DNA from: Eggerthellaceae bacterium UBA5906
GTDB lineage: Bacteria > Actinomycetota > Coriobacteriia > Coriobacteriales > Eggerthellaceae
Length of the DNA stretch: 5,560 bases
NCBI GenBank assembly: GCA_002431805.1
Contig: DJEE01000059.1
Span: forward strand, 4,780-10,339
Direction: 5' to 3'
Under the pieces are notes generated by a model, which was not told where the DNA came from, did not search any database, and saw only the letters and a program-made list of their open reading frames with translations. Position numbers and translations under genes: made by a program. The first letter of the stretch is position 1. The number at the start of each line of letters is the position of its first letter. Of the stretch, positions 1-5,560 are shown in pieces.

Positions 1-662
1 CGAACCAGGCGTTCAACCCCGATGAGCCGGTGCTGGCGCAAAGCCAGTACGTGAAAACGGTGGAACACCTGTCGCACGTGGCGCGCCAGGTGGTGCCGCC
101 GGCAACGCGCCTGGAGCACAAGCTGTACCCGTGGGTGTATTTCGGTATTTTGCCGTTGTTCGCGCTTACGAACGCTGACGTGAGCTTTGCCGGTATGGAC
201 GTGGGAGGTCTGTTTGCCTCGCCGGTGTTTTTCGGCATTTTCTTCGGCCTGCTGGTGGGAAAGCCGCTGGGCATCATGCTGATGAGCTTTGTGGTGGTGA
301 AGCTGAAGTTGGCCAGCTTGCCCGAGAACGTGAACTGGCTGCATATGCTTGGCGCGTCCATTTTGGGCGGCGTGGGCTTTACTATGGCTATTTTCGTGGC
401 GAACTTGGCATTTACCGATGCGACGCTGGTTGCCACGGCGAAGTTGGGCATTTTGCTGGCATCGCTGGTGGCCGGCGTGCTGGGCTTCACGTTCTTGTTG
501 GTGCAGGCGCGCGGTGCGCAAAAACAGGGCGTTGCCTTTGTGCAAACCGCCGACGGCGACGATTCTGCGTTTGAAGCGCTGCCCACTGCCGCCCGCGAAG
601 CGGCGCTTGAGGGCCGCGAAATGATGCACGACCTTGCAGAAGAGGAGTCTGCGGCCAAGTAA
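1..662 (+). CDS. nhaA: Na+/H+ antiporter NhaA, C-terminal part (5' end outside window)
   Basis: Integral membrane antiporter that exchanges cytoplasmic Na+ for external H+ in pH and sodium homeostasis. The frame is open from base 3, so 219 C-terminal residues are visible and the start lies upstream; the in-frame GTG at 30 is internal. The visible part matches the end of the family: a PWVYFGILPLFALTNA helix (about residues 40-58), a helix with GLLVGKPLGI (about 76-99), a GGVGFTMAIFVANLAF helix (about 111-136) and a last helix ending LGFTFLLVQ (about 142-168). The lysine in GKPLG (residue 87 of the fragment) corresponds to E. coli Lys300, important for transport. The paired aspartates of the ion site lie in the missing N-terminal part. 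About 50 hydrophilic, acidic residues follow the last helix, whereas E. coli NhaA ends soon after it. The stop is TAA. Family assignment is secure; completeness of the upstream part is unknown. Confidence 0.93.
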   Translation, partial: NQAFNPDEPVLAQSQYVKTVEHLSHVARQVVPPATRLEHKLYPWVYFGILPLFALTNADVSFAGMDVGGLFASPVFFGIFFGLLVGKPLGIMLMSFVVVKLKLASLPENVNWLHMLGASILGGVGFTMAIFVANLAFTDATLVATAKLGILLASLVAGVLGFTFLLVQARGAQKQGVAFVQTADGDDSAFEALPTAAREAALEGREMMHDLAEEESAAK

Positions 663-806
663 CGCGCGGTGGGCGCGTAAGCTTGCGTTACAGGGTTGAT
701 TGCGTTTGCCGTTTCGCTTGCGATTGAAAACGCGTCGCTTGCAACGCGCGGGCGACGCTCGTGTGCGCTTGCTGCGCAGGCGGCGGGGCGCACGGAAACG
801 TTGCGG

Positions 807-812
807 TATACT
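807..812 (+). promoter_or_regulatory. Candidate -10 box for glmU
   Basis: TATACT matches the TATAAT consensus at five of six positions and lies about 100 bases before the glmU start. No convincing -35 hexamer sits 16-18 bases upstream and there is no extended TGn motif, so this is a weak call. If used, transcription would begin near 819 and give a leader of about 95 bases that includes the hairpins at 837-868. Confidence 0.3.
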
Positions 813-836
813 CATCGTCAGTTTCAAGTGCTTTTA

Positions 837-868
837 CGCAGCGGGCAGTGAGCCCAAGCTGCGCTTGG
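837..868 (+). promoter_or_regulatory. Overlapping, mutually exclusive hairpins in the glmU leader
   Basis: CGCAGC (837-842) plus GGGC (843-846) pair with GCCC (852-855) plus GCTGCG (858-863), giving a 10-bp stem with an AA bulge and the loop AGTGA. An alternative 6-bp stem pairs CCAAGC (854-859) with GCTTGG (863-868) and cannot coexist with the first. The loop side GCAGTG (845-850) can also pair with CACTGC (892-897), just before the ribosome binding site. The pairing is seen directly; a regulatory role is inference, and GC-rich leaders form such stems by chance. Confidence 0.3.
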
Positions 869-902
869 TACGCTGGGCGTGTTGCCTTGCGCACTGCAAC
901 CG

Positions 903-908
903 AAAGGA
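903..908 (+). promoter_or_regulatory. Ribosome binding site deciding the glmU start
   Basis: AAAGGA sits five bases before ATG 914. It supports this start over the GTG at 761, which opens the same frame 51 codons earlier but would add residues that no GlmU has ahead of its nucleotide-binding loop. Confidence 0.75.
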
Positions 909-913
909 ACGCT

Positions 914-2305
914 ATGGAAGCTGCTGCTATTGTGTTGGCCGCGGGTGCGGGTACTCGCATGAAGTCGAAAAAGCCCAAGGTTGCCCATGAGGTTTTGGGC
1001 AAGCCGCTGGTGCGCTGGGTTGTTGACGCGGCGCATGCTGCGGGTGTCACGCAGGTTGCAACGGTGGTTGGCCATGCGCGCGAGCAGGTTATCCCACTGG
1101 TTGAAGGCGACACGCAAGTTGTGGTGCAGGACGTGCAAAACGGCACAGCCGGCGCGGTGCTGGCCTGCGCAGACGTGTTCGCTAACTTCGATGGCTCCAT
1201 TTCGGTGCTTACGGGCGACTGCCCGCTTATCAAGCCCGAAACTATTGAGCGCCTATCGCAGGTGCGCGACCAGAACAACGCTGCGGTGGTGGTGCTTACT
1301 ATGAAGCTTGACGACCCCACGGGGTACGGTCGCATTATTCGCGATGCAAACGGCCAGGTGGAGCGCATCGTCGAGCAAAAAGACGCTACGCCCGAAGAGG
1401 CTGCGGTCAACGAGTGCAACTCCGGTTTCTATTGCTTTGACGCGCGCGCTTTGTTCGACGCGCTTTCTCAGGTGAGCAACAACAACGCGCAGGGCGAGTT
1501 CTACCTTACCGATGTGCTTGAGATTTGCCGCAACGCCGGCCGGCCCGTGCTGGCGCTTGCCACCGATGATGCTACGGAATGCCTGGGCGTGAACTCGCGC
1601 ATTCAGCTGGCGCAGGTTACCAAGGTTATGCAGCGCCGCATCAACCAGGCGCATATGGCCGCCGGTGTTACCATGACCGATCCCGATCAGGTATGGATCG
1701 GCCCTGACGTGCGCATTGGCCAGGACGTTGTACTGCTGCCACAGGTTATGCTTATGGGTAAGACGTCGGTGGGCGAGGACAGCGCTATCGGCCCGAACAC
1801 GCGCTTGACCGACACCACTGTGGGATGTGGCTGCACCATTGAGGAAACGGTTGCCATCGAGACGCAGATCGATGATAAGGCAACGGCCGGCCCACGCGCA
1901 TACCTGCGCCCTGGCACGCATTTGTGCGAAGGCGCGAAGGCCGGTACGCACGTGGAAATCAAGAAGTCCACCATCGGCCGCGGCAGCAAGGTTCCGCATT
2001 TAAGCTACATCGGCGACACCACCATGGGCGAAGGCGTGAACATTGGCGCAGGCTCCATCACCTGCAACTATGATGGCAAGAAGAAGTGGCCCACCACCAT
2101 CGGCGACAATGCGTTCATTGGCAGCGACACCATGATGGTTGCGCCTGTTACCATTGGCGCGGGCTCTATTATCGGTGCGGGTTCGTGCATTACGAAAGAA
2201 GTGCATGCCGACTCCTTGGCGCTTACGCGCCCTGATCAGCAGGAAATTCCCGGCTGGGCAGCGAAAAAGCGCGCCCGTCAAGCTGCAGAGGAACAGGTGC
2301 GTTAA
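914..2305 (+). CDS. glmU: Bifunctional UDP-N-acetylglucosamine pyrophosphorylase / glucosamine-1-phosphate N-acetyltransferase GlmU
   Basis: Cytoplasmic enzyme that acetylates glucosamine-1-phosphate using acetyl-CoA, then couples the product to UTP, giving UDP-GlcNAc for peptidoglycan and other cell-wall polymers. At 463 residues it is close to E. coli GlmU (456). The N-terminal uridylyltransferase domain (about 1-230) shows LAAGAGTRMKSKKPK (8-22), QNGTAGA (75-81), GDCPL with Asp102, GYGRII (137-142), E154, ECNSG with N169, and GVNSR with N227, which matches the metal-binding Asn227 of E. coli. The C-terminal left-handed beta-helix (about 255-430) has hexapeptide repeats. Its acetyltransferase residues include R332 in YLRPG, K350 in VEIKK and H362 in PHLSYIGD (the catalytic base by homology), followed by NIGAGSITCNYDG. 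The tail from about 448 is short, basic then acidic. No key residue is missing. It is separated from prs by a terminator, so it is probably its own transcription unit or the end of one. Confidence 0.97.
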   Translation: MEAAAIVLAAGAGTRMKSKKPKVAHEVLGKPLVRWVVDAAHAAGVTQVATVVGHAREQVIPLVEGDTQVVVQDVQNGTAGAVLACADVFANFDGSISVLTGDCPLIKPETIERLSQVRDQNNAAVVVLTMKLDDPTGYGRIIRDANGQVERIVEQKDATPEEAAVNECNSGFYCFDARALFDALSQVSNNNAQGEFYLTDVLEICRNAGRPVLALATDDATECLGVNSRIQLAQVTKVMQRRINQAHMAAGVTMTDPDQVWIGPDVRIGQDVVLLPQVMLMGKTSVGEDSAIGPNTRLTDTTVGCGCTIEETVAIETQIDDKATAGPRAYLRPGTHLCEGAKAGTHVEIKKSTIGRGSKVPHLSYIGDTTMGEGVNIGAGSITCNYDGKKKWPTTIGDNAFIGSDTMMVAPVTIGAGSIIGAGSCITKEVHADSLALTRPDQQEIPGWAAKKRARQAAEEQVR

Positions 2306-2341
2306 GACGATATAGGCGTGCAACCCTGAAATTTCATTGAG

Positions 2342-2379
2342 AAGAAACCCTTCCCGATAGTTTTCGGGGAGGGTTTCTT
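2342..2379 (+). terminator. Rho-independent terminator after glmU, possibly bidirectional
   Basis: A 16-bp stem pairs AAGAAACCCTTCCCGA (2342-2357) with TCGGGGAGGGTTTCTT (2364-2379). It has a single G-U wobble and the six-base loop TAGTTT. It begins 36 bases after the glmU stop. The T-rich end (TTTCTT) is part of the stem rather than a separate tail, and the A-rich left arm would give the same pattern on the opposite strand. It probably stops glmU transcription before prs. Confidence 0.82.
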
Positions 2380-2565
2380 GCTGCTCCTGCCAAAAATTGC
2401 GGTGATGTTGCGTTTTCTGCGCGTGCATAGCTTGCTGGGTTCCAGCGCTACGGCCGTGCGCTGCGAATATGTATGAATTTGCATCGTTTGTTACAACGCG
2501 CATATCAATTCGCACCAAGGCTTGCTTGAAGAGTACACATTGTCGTAATTTTTGGCAGGAGCAGC
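2380..2565. repeat. 186-base unit bounded by 22-base near-perfect inverted repeats
   Basis: The left arm (2380-2401, starting GCTGCTCCTGCCAAAAA) is the reverse complement of the right arm (2544-2565, ending TTTTTGGCAGGAGCAGC) at 21 of 22 positions. The one difference is a G-T pair. Pairing can continue inward through three G-U wobbles and then ATGT (2405-2408) with ACAT (2537-2540). In RNA this makes an unbroken helix of about 29 bp closing a 128-base loop. The loop contains a smaller hairpin, AGC/GCTGG (2429-2438) with CCAGC/GCT (2442-2449). The left arm touches the glmU terminator stem. No transposase gene is present, and the flanks share only TT, too short to call a target duplication. It could be a MITE-like element or a structured RNA; copy number cannot be judged from one window. 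Confidence 0.65.
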
Positions 2566-2566
2566 T

Positions 2567-2595
2567 TTGACGGTAGCGAAAAGGGGGCTTATTCG
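2567..2595 (+). promoter_or_regulatory. Candidate upstream prs promoter
   Basis: TTGACG (2567-2572), five of six to the -35 consensus, is followed after 17 bases by TATTCG (2590-2595), only a three-of-six -10 match. It starts two bases beyond the right arm of the inverted-repeat unit. Use would give a prs leader of about 140 bases. Confidence 0.25.
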
Positions 2596-2693
2596 TTGCG
2601 GCGTCCCACTATTTGCGGGGTTTTCCGCTTTGCCGAGCGTGAAGTCCTCATAGAGGGTTCGCGCTTCAGCTGGCCTTTTCTTTTACCTGCAAG

Positions 2694-2699
2694 TAGAAT
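2694..2699 (+). promoter_or_regulatory. Candidate proximal -10 box for prs
   Basis: TAGAAT matches TATAAT at five of six positions and lies 42 bases before the prs start, a normal leader distance. The -35 position 17 bases upstream reads TGGCCT, a weak three-of-six match. It is preferred slightly over the upstream candidate. Confidence 0.35.
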
Positions 2700-2730
2700 G
2701 GATTTCATCTGACAACTGCGAAGCGATTGC

Positions 2731-2736
2731 AAGGAG
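2731..2736 (+). promoter_or_regulatory. Ribosome binding site deciding the prs start
   Basis: AAGGAG lies five bases before ATG 2742. It rules out the in-frame TTG at 2727, which is upstream of this site, and favours 2742 over the next ATG at 2754. Confidence 0.85.
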
Positions 2737-2741
2737 CACGC

Positions 2742-3719
2742 ATGACTGCGGAAATGGAAAAGCGTAAAAGGATGGCAGTGTTTTCGGGTTCTTCCAACCC
2801 GAAGCTGGCCGACGAGATTGCACAGGAGCTGGGCATCTCCCTGGGCAATGTGAAGCTGGAGAAGTTCGCCAACGGCGAAATCTACGCTCGCTACCTGGAA
2901 AGCGTCCGCGGCGCCGACGTGTTCATCGTGCAGTCTGTGTGCTCGAGCCCTAACGGCTTTGACGTGAACGACAACCTCATGGAGCTGCTTATCATGATTG
3001 ATGCAGCTAAGCGTGCAAGCGCCCATAGCGTCAGCGCCGTCATCACACATTACGGCTATGCGCGCCAGGACCGCAAGGCTGCCCCGCGTGAGCCTATCAC
3101 GGCGAAGTTGGTTGCCGACCTGCTTACCGCTGCCGGTGCCGACAACCTTATTGCCATCGACTTGCATCAGGATGCCATCCAGGGCTTCTTCGACAAGCCG
3201 GTAAATCACATGACCGCCATGCCGCTGTTCGTTACCTACTTCAAGCAGATGGGATTCAAGTCAGAAGAGCTGTGCGTGGTGTCGCCCGACGTGGGTCGCG
3301 CGAAGGCTGCCAAGAAGTTCTCCACGCTGCTTGATTGCGACATCGCCATCATGCACAAGGATCGTCCGAAGCACAACCAGGCCGAAATCACGGCGCTTAT
3401 CGGCGACGTGAAGGACAAGATTTGCATCCTGAACGACGACATGATCGATACGGCCGGCAGCCTGGTTGCCGCCGCCACCACGCTGAAGGCTAAGGGCGCG
3501 AAGAAGATTTACGCCTGCGCTACGCACGGCCTGTTCAGCGGCCCGGCCTACGAGCGCATCGAGAACTCCTGCATCGAGGAAGTTGTGGTCACCAACGCCG
3601 TGCCTGTGCCGCTTGACCGTCAAACCGGCAAGATCAAGGTGGTTACGCTGGCGCCGCTGTTCGCGCAAACCATCAAGAACGTGTACAACAACGGCTCTGT
3701 TGCCAGCTTGTTCGAATAG
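2742..3719 (+). CDS. prs: Ribose-phosphate pyrophosphokinase (PRPP synthetase)
   Basis: Cytoplasmic enzyme that transfers pyrophosphate from ATP to ribose-5-phosphate to make PRPP, the precursor of purines, pyrimidines, NAD, histidine and tryptophan. The 325 residues compare with about 315 in typical class I enzymes. Visible motifs are FANGEIYAR (42-50), NDNLMELLIMIDAAKRASA (76-94), HYGYARQDRK (103-112) of the ATP site, REPITAKL (116-123), DLHQDAIQGFF (140-150), SPDVGRAKAAKKF (181-193) and the PRPP-binding loop NDDMIDTAGSL (231-241). In the flexible catalytic loop, HKDRPKHNQAE (205-215), K206 and R208 correspond to the catalytic Lys/Arg pair. Compared with B. subtilis Prs there is an insertion of about five residues at CSSPNGFDV (67-75), and the SPDxGGxxRAR segment is shortened to SPDVGRAK. 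It is therefore a divergent lineage that keeps the key residues. pth follows after 12 bases, so the two are probably co-transcribed. Confidence 0.96.
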   Translation: MTAEMEKRKRMAVFSGSSNPKLADEIAQELGISLGNVKLEKFANGEIYARYLESVRGADVFIVQSVCSSPNGFDVNDNLMELLIMIDAAKRASAHSVSAVITHYGYARQDRKAAPREPITAKLVADLLTAAGADNLIAIDLHQDAIQGFFDKPVNHMTAMPLFVTYFKQMGFKSEELCVVSPDVGRAKAAKKFSTLLDCDIAIMHKDRPKHNQAEITALIGDVKDKICILNDDMIDTAGSLVAAATTLKAKGAKKIYACATHGLFSGPAYERIENSCIEEVVVTNAVPVPLDRQTGKIKVVTLAPLFAQTIKNVYNNGSVASLFE

Positions 3720-3731
3720 GGTGCGGGCTGC

Positions 3732-4289
3732 ATGTTTTTAATTGTTGGGCTGGGCAATCCAGGCGAGGAGTATGAGCACACGCGGCACAATGCCGGGTTT
3801 GACTCGCTTGACCTGGTAGCTGAAGAAGTGGGCGCACGCTATTGGAAAACCGAATGCGGTGCACTTACGGCTAAGGGCGTGTGGCGCGACAACGACGTGG
3901 TGCTGGCCAAGCCGCAAAGCTATATGAACACGTCGGGTGGCCCGGTAAAGCAGCTTATGAACGCGTACGGCGTTAAACCCGACCACCTGATTGTCATTCA
4001 TGACGAGCTGGACATCGACCAGGGTACCATCCGCGTGAAGTTCGGTGGCGGCCATGCCGGCCACAACGGTTTGCGCAGCATTTGCGACAAGCTGGGCACG
4101 CGCGACTGGTTCCGCGTGCGCTGCGGCATCGGGCGCCCGCCGGGACGCATGCCCGTGGTGGATTGGGTGCTTGGCCGGCCAAAGAAGGAACAGGCCGACG
4201 ACTTCTCCCAGGCAACGCATTTGGCAAGCCAGGCGGCGCTTTCCCTCATAACGGAAGGTTTGGAGAAGACGCAGCAGCGCTTCAACTAG
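3732..4289 (+). CDS. pth: Peptidyl-tRNA hydrolase
   Basis: Cytoplasmic esterase that cleaves peptidyl-tRNA released from stalled or abortive translation, freeing tRNA for reuse. It has 185 residues; E. coli Pth has 194. The signature residues are all present: GLGNPGEEYEHTRHNAGF (6-23) with N9 and catalytic H19, KPQSYMNTSG (60-69) with N66, VIHDELD (88-94) with D91, and GGGHAGHNGLRSI (105-117) with N112. These match E. coli N10, H20, N68, D93 and N114. The C-terminal lid, around VVDWVLGRPKKEQ (142-154), is also recognisable. The start is fixed by MFLIVGLGNPG, where the conserved fold begins. The ribosome binding site is weak: AGGGTG (3718-3723) overlaps the prs stop, eight bases before ATG. 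That fits translation following on from prs. Transcription ends at the hairpin at 4317-4350. Confidence 0.96.
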   Translation: MFLIVGLGNPGEEYEHTRHNAGFDSLDLVAEEVGARYWKTECGALTAKGVWRDNDVVLAKPQSYMNTSGGPVKQLMNAYGVKPDHLIVIHDELDIDQGTIRVKFGGGHAGHNGLRSICDKLGTRDWFRVRCGIGRPPGRMPVVDWVLGRPKKEQADDFSQATHLASQAALSLITEGLEKTQQRFN

Positions 4290-4316
4290 TACAATTACAT
4301 ACTGACGCAACGTATT

Positions 4317-4350
4317 GGGGGCGCCTAGCCGGGCGCCCCCTTATTTGTTT
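4317..4350 (+). terminator. Rho-independent terminator after pth
   Basis: A perfect 9-bp stem, GGGGGCGCC (4317-4325) with GGCGCCCCC (4332-4340), has the loop TAGCCG and is followed by the T-rich tail TTATTTGTTT (4341-4350). It starts 27 bases after the pth stop and separates the prs-pth unit from the transporter gene. Confidence 0.93.
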
Positions 4351-4412
4351 CACAGAAGCGTGGATGTTGGCTTTTCGGCAAGCTGGGTTTGAGCAAAGAC
4401 GGGGAGGGCTTG

Positions 4413-5560
4413 ATGGACAACGTTGCAAAGCGCGAAGCGTACGTGTTGTTCGCGCTGGTGGTGTTGTCGGCGGCATGCGGTAACTTGTCGCAGACAGCGG
4501 TGAACGCTATGATGACCGACATTGTTGCCGATTTTGGCGTTGACGTTGAGCTGGGGCAGTGGCTTACCACCAGCTACATGTTGATGCTGGGCATCACGGT
4601 GCCCGCCGTCACTTGGATGACGCAACGGTTTTCCGCGCGCCAACATGTGTTGATTGGTCTGGGATTTTTCTTCGTCGGTGCTGTGGCGTGCATGCTTGCA
4701 CCGAATTTTTGGGTGCTGTTGGCCGGCCGAATTTTACAGGCGGTTTCCACGGGCATCCTTATGCCGTTCATGACCACTATCGCTATGATAAGTTTTCCGC
4801 CGGGGCGGCAGGCAACGGCCATGGGCATTGCCGGCGTTGCCATGGGGTTTGCGCCGAACATTGGGCCTACAGTGGGCGGTGCGATGGTGTATGCGTGGGG
4901 CTGGCGCAGCTTTTTCGTGTTGCTTGTGGGGCTTACCGTTGTGCTCGGCGTGTGCGCGCTGGCGTTTATCAAGCCCTCCGATGCCCGCAACGCGTCTGCG
5001 CGCTTGGATACGGTGTCGCTTGCGCTTTCAACGCTTGGGTTCGGCGGCGTGCTGTTGGGTTTCAGCAATGCAAGCAGCTTCGCGTTGCAAAGCCCCTTCG
5101 TGTGGCTGCCGCTGCTGGCGGGCACGGTGTTTTGCGTGCTGTTCGTGCGGCGCCAAAAGCGCATTGCCGAGCCGCTTATCGATTTAGGAATATTCTCATC
5201 GTCCCAGTTCAATAGTGGCCTTTTGGTACAGAATCTGCTGTTCGCGTCGTTTATGGGCATCACGCTGGTAATCCCGCTGTACATCGAAGGTGCTTGCGGC
5301 GGCACAGCATTGGAAGCGGGCATGGTGCTTTTGCCCGGCACGGCGGCGGCGCTGGTGCTCAACCCGCTTGCCGGCGTGATGACCGACCGCATGGGTGCGC
5401 GGCGGGTATGTCTTATCGGTGGCGCGTGCTTGGTTGTGGGCGCGGTGTCTATGTGCGCGCTAAACGCTAATTCGCCCTTGTGGCTGGCCATGCTGTTGCA
5501 GGGGATACGTGCGTGCGGCGTGTCTACGCTTATCGGGCCCTTGACGCAGTGGAGCCTGGC
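4413..5560 (+). CDS. MFS multidrug efflux transporter, DHA2 (EmrB/QacA, LmrB-like) family, 3' end outside window
   Basis: Inner-membrane proton-driven exporter of the 14-helix drug:H+ antiporter group; the substrate cannot be told from sequence. The frame has no stop from ATG 4413 to the window edge, giving 382 codons of the roughly 450-500 usual for the family, about 11-12 helices. Family features are LGQWLTTSYML (48-58) in helix 2, the loop QRFSARQ (71-77) resembling LmrB-type proteins, RILQAVSTG (106-114, motif B), GFAPNIGPTVGGAM (145-158, antiporter motif C) followed by WGWRSFF (162-168), and in the second half GVMTDRMGARR (321-331). The start is supported by GGGGAGGG (4401-4408) with GGAGG five bases before ATG. 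It follows the pth terminator, so it should have its own promoter, but none stands out between 4351 and 4412. No regulator gene is visible beside it. Confidence 0.88.
   Translation, partial: MDNVAKREAYVLFALVVLSAACGNLSQTAVNAMMTDIVADFGVDVELGQWLTTSYMLMLGITVPAVTWMTQRFSARQHVLIGLGFFFVGAVACMLAPNFWVLLAGRILQAVSTGILMPFMTTIAMISFPPGRQATAMGIAGVAMGFAPNIGPTVGGAMVYAWGWRSFFVLLVGLTVVLGVCALAFIKPSDARNASARLDTVSLALSTLGFGGVLLGFSNASSFALQSPFVWLPLLAGTVFCVLFVRRQKRIAEPLIDLGIFSSSQFNSGLLVQNLLFASFMGITLVIPLYIEGACGGTALEAGMVLLPGTAAALVLNPLAGVMTDRMGARRVCLIGGACLVVGAVSMCALNANSPLWLAMLLQGIRACGVSTLIGPLTQWSL

Larger units (their letters stand above)
2306..2741. other. Intergenic region between glmU and prs
   Basis: This 436-base gap has no supportable gene. 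In order it contains the glmU terminator (2342-2379), the inverted-repeat unit (2380-2565), and a stretch (2566-2741) with two candidate prs promoter boxes and the prs ribosome binding site. It appears richer in A and T than the flanking coding sequence. Open frames crossing it on either strand lack ribosome binding sites and recognisable protein sequence. Confidence 0.7.

Noticed and set aside
659..691. Hairpin just after the nhaA stop (CGCGC 663-667 with GCGCG 673-677, outer GTAACGC/GCGTTAC)
   Set aside because: The stems are short and no T-rich tail follows, so it is not called a terminator; such repeats are common in GC-rich DNA.
761..913. Upstream in-frame extension of glmU from GTG 761
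   Set aside because: It would add 51 residues before the nucleotide-binding loop, which GlmU proteins have within about the first 10-20 residues. ATG 914 has its own ribosome binding site.
688..1419. Long 243-codon minus-strand open frame opposite the start of glmU
   Set aside because: It is low-complexity Ser/Thr/Ala-rich sequence antisense to a confirmed gene, with no motif.
2405..2476. Small open frame of 23 codons (starts MLRFLRVHSLLG) inside the inverted-repeat loop
   Set aside because: It has no ribosome binding site, its start lies within the pairing arm, and it has no recognisable similarity.
2302..2518. Minus-strand open frames crossing the glmU end and the intergenic gap
   Set aside because: They run through the terminator stem and repeat arms, lack ribosome binding sites, and encode no recognisable protein; they are shadow frames.
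2612..2632. Short hairpin GCGG/CCGC with TTT after it in the prs leader, terminator-like
   Set aside because: The stem has only four to five pairs and the T run is too short; it is too weak to call a terminator or attenuator.
4574..5491. Long 305-codon minus-strand open frame
   Set aside because: It lies opposite the MFS gene and is a Ser/Thr/Ala/Pro-rich translation with no domain. The + strand frame has clear family motifs.

Overview
The window looks like a piece of a moderately GC-rich actinobacterial chromosome. I infer class Coriobacteriia (Eggerthellaceae-like) from codon choice, the divergent class I PRPP synthetase and the LmrB-type drug-efflux protein. That placement rests on overall impression, not on a marker gene. 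Every gene is on the + strand. Most are housekeeping genes; no CRISPR array, tRNA, rRNA, transposase gene or phage gene was seen.

Layout: (1) positions 1-662 hold the 3' part of nhaA, a Na+/H+ antiporter whose beginning lies outside the window. (2) Positions 663-913 are a leader region with a candidate -10 box and a cluster of mutually exclusive hairpins just before glmU. (3) glmU (914-2305) encodes the complete bifunctional enzyme that makes UDP-GlcNAc. It is followed by a strong terminator hairpin at 2342-2379. (4) The 436-base gap 2306-2741 contains that terminator. Directly beside it is a 186-base stretch (2380-2565) bounded by near-perfect 22-base inverted repeats, the most unusual structure in the window. 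Candidate promoter elements for prs follow. (5) prs (2742-3719) and pth (3732-4289) are 12 bases apart and look co-transcribed, ending at a textbook terminator (4317-4350). (6) From 4413 to the window edge runs the first 382 codons of a 14-helix-type (DHA2) MFS efflux transporter; its end is outside the window.

How the genes fit together: GlmU supplies UDP-GlcNAc for peptidoglycan, Prs supplies PRPP for nucleotides, histidine and tryptophan, and Pth recycles peptidyl-tRNA. glmU-prs-(rplY/ctc)-pth is a conserved Gram-positive neighbourhood. Here it lacks the ribosomal protein L25 gene between prs and pth, and it is split into two transcription units by the terminator and inverted-repeat region after glmU. 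NhaA and the MFS pump are membrane transporters flanking this core, with no evident functional link to it.

The best candidate for something undescribed is the 2380-2565 inverted-repeat unit. It may be a MITE-like non-autonomous element or a structured RNA. The sequence alone does not decide between these.
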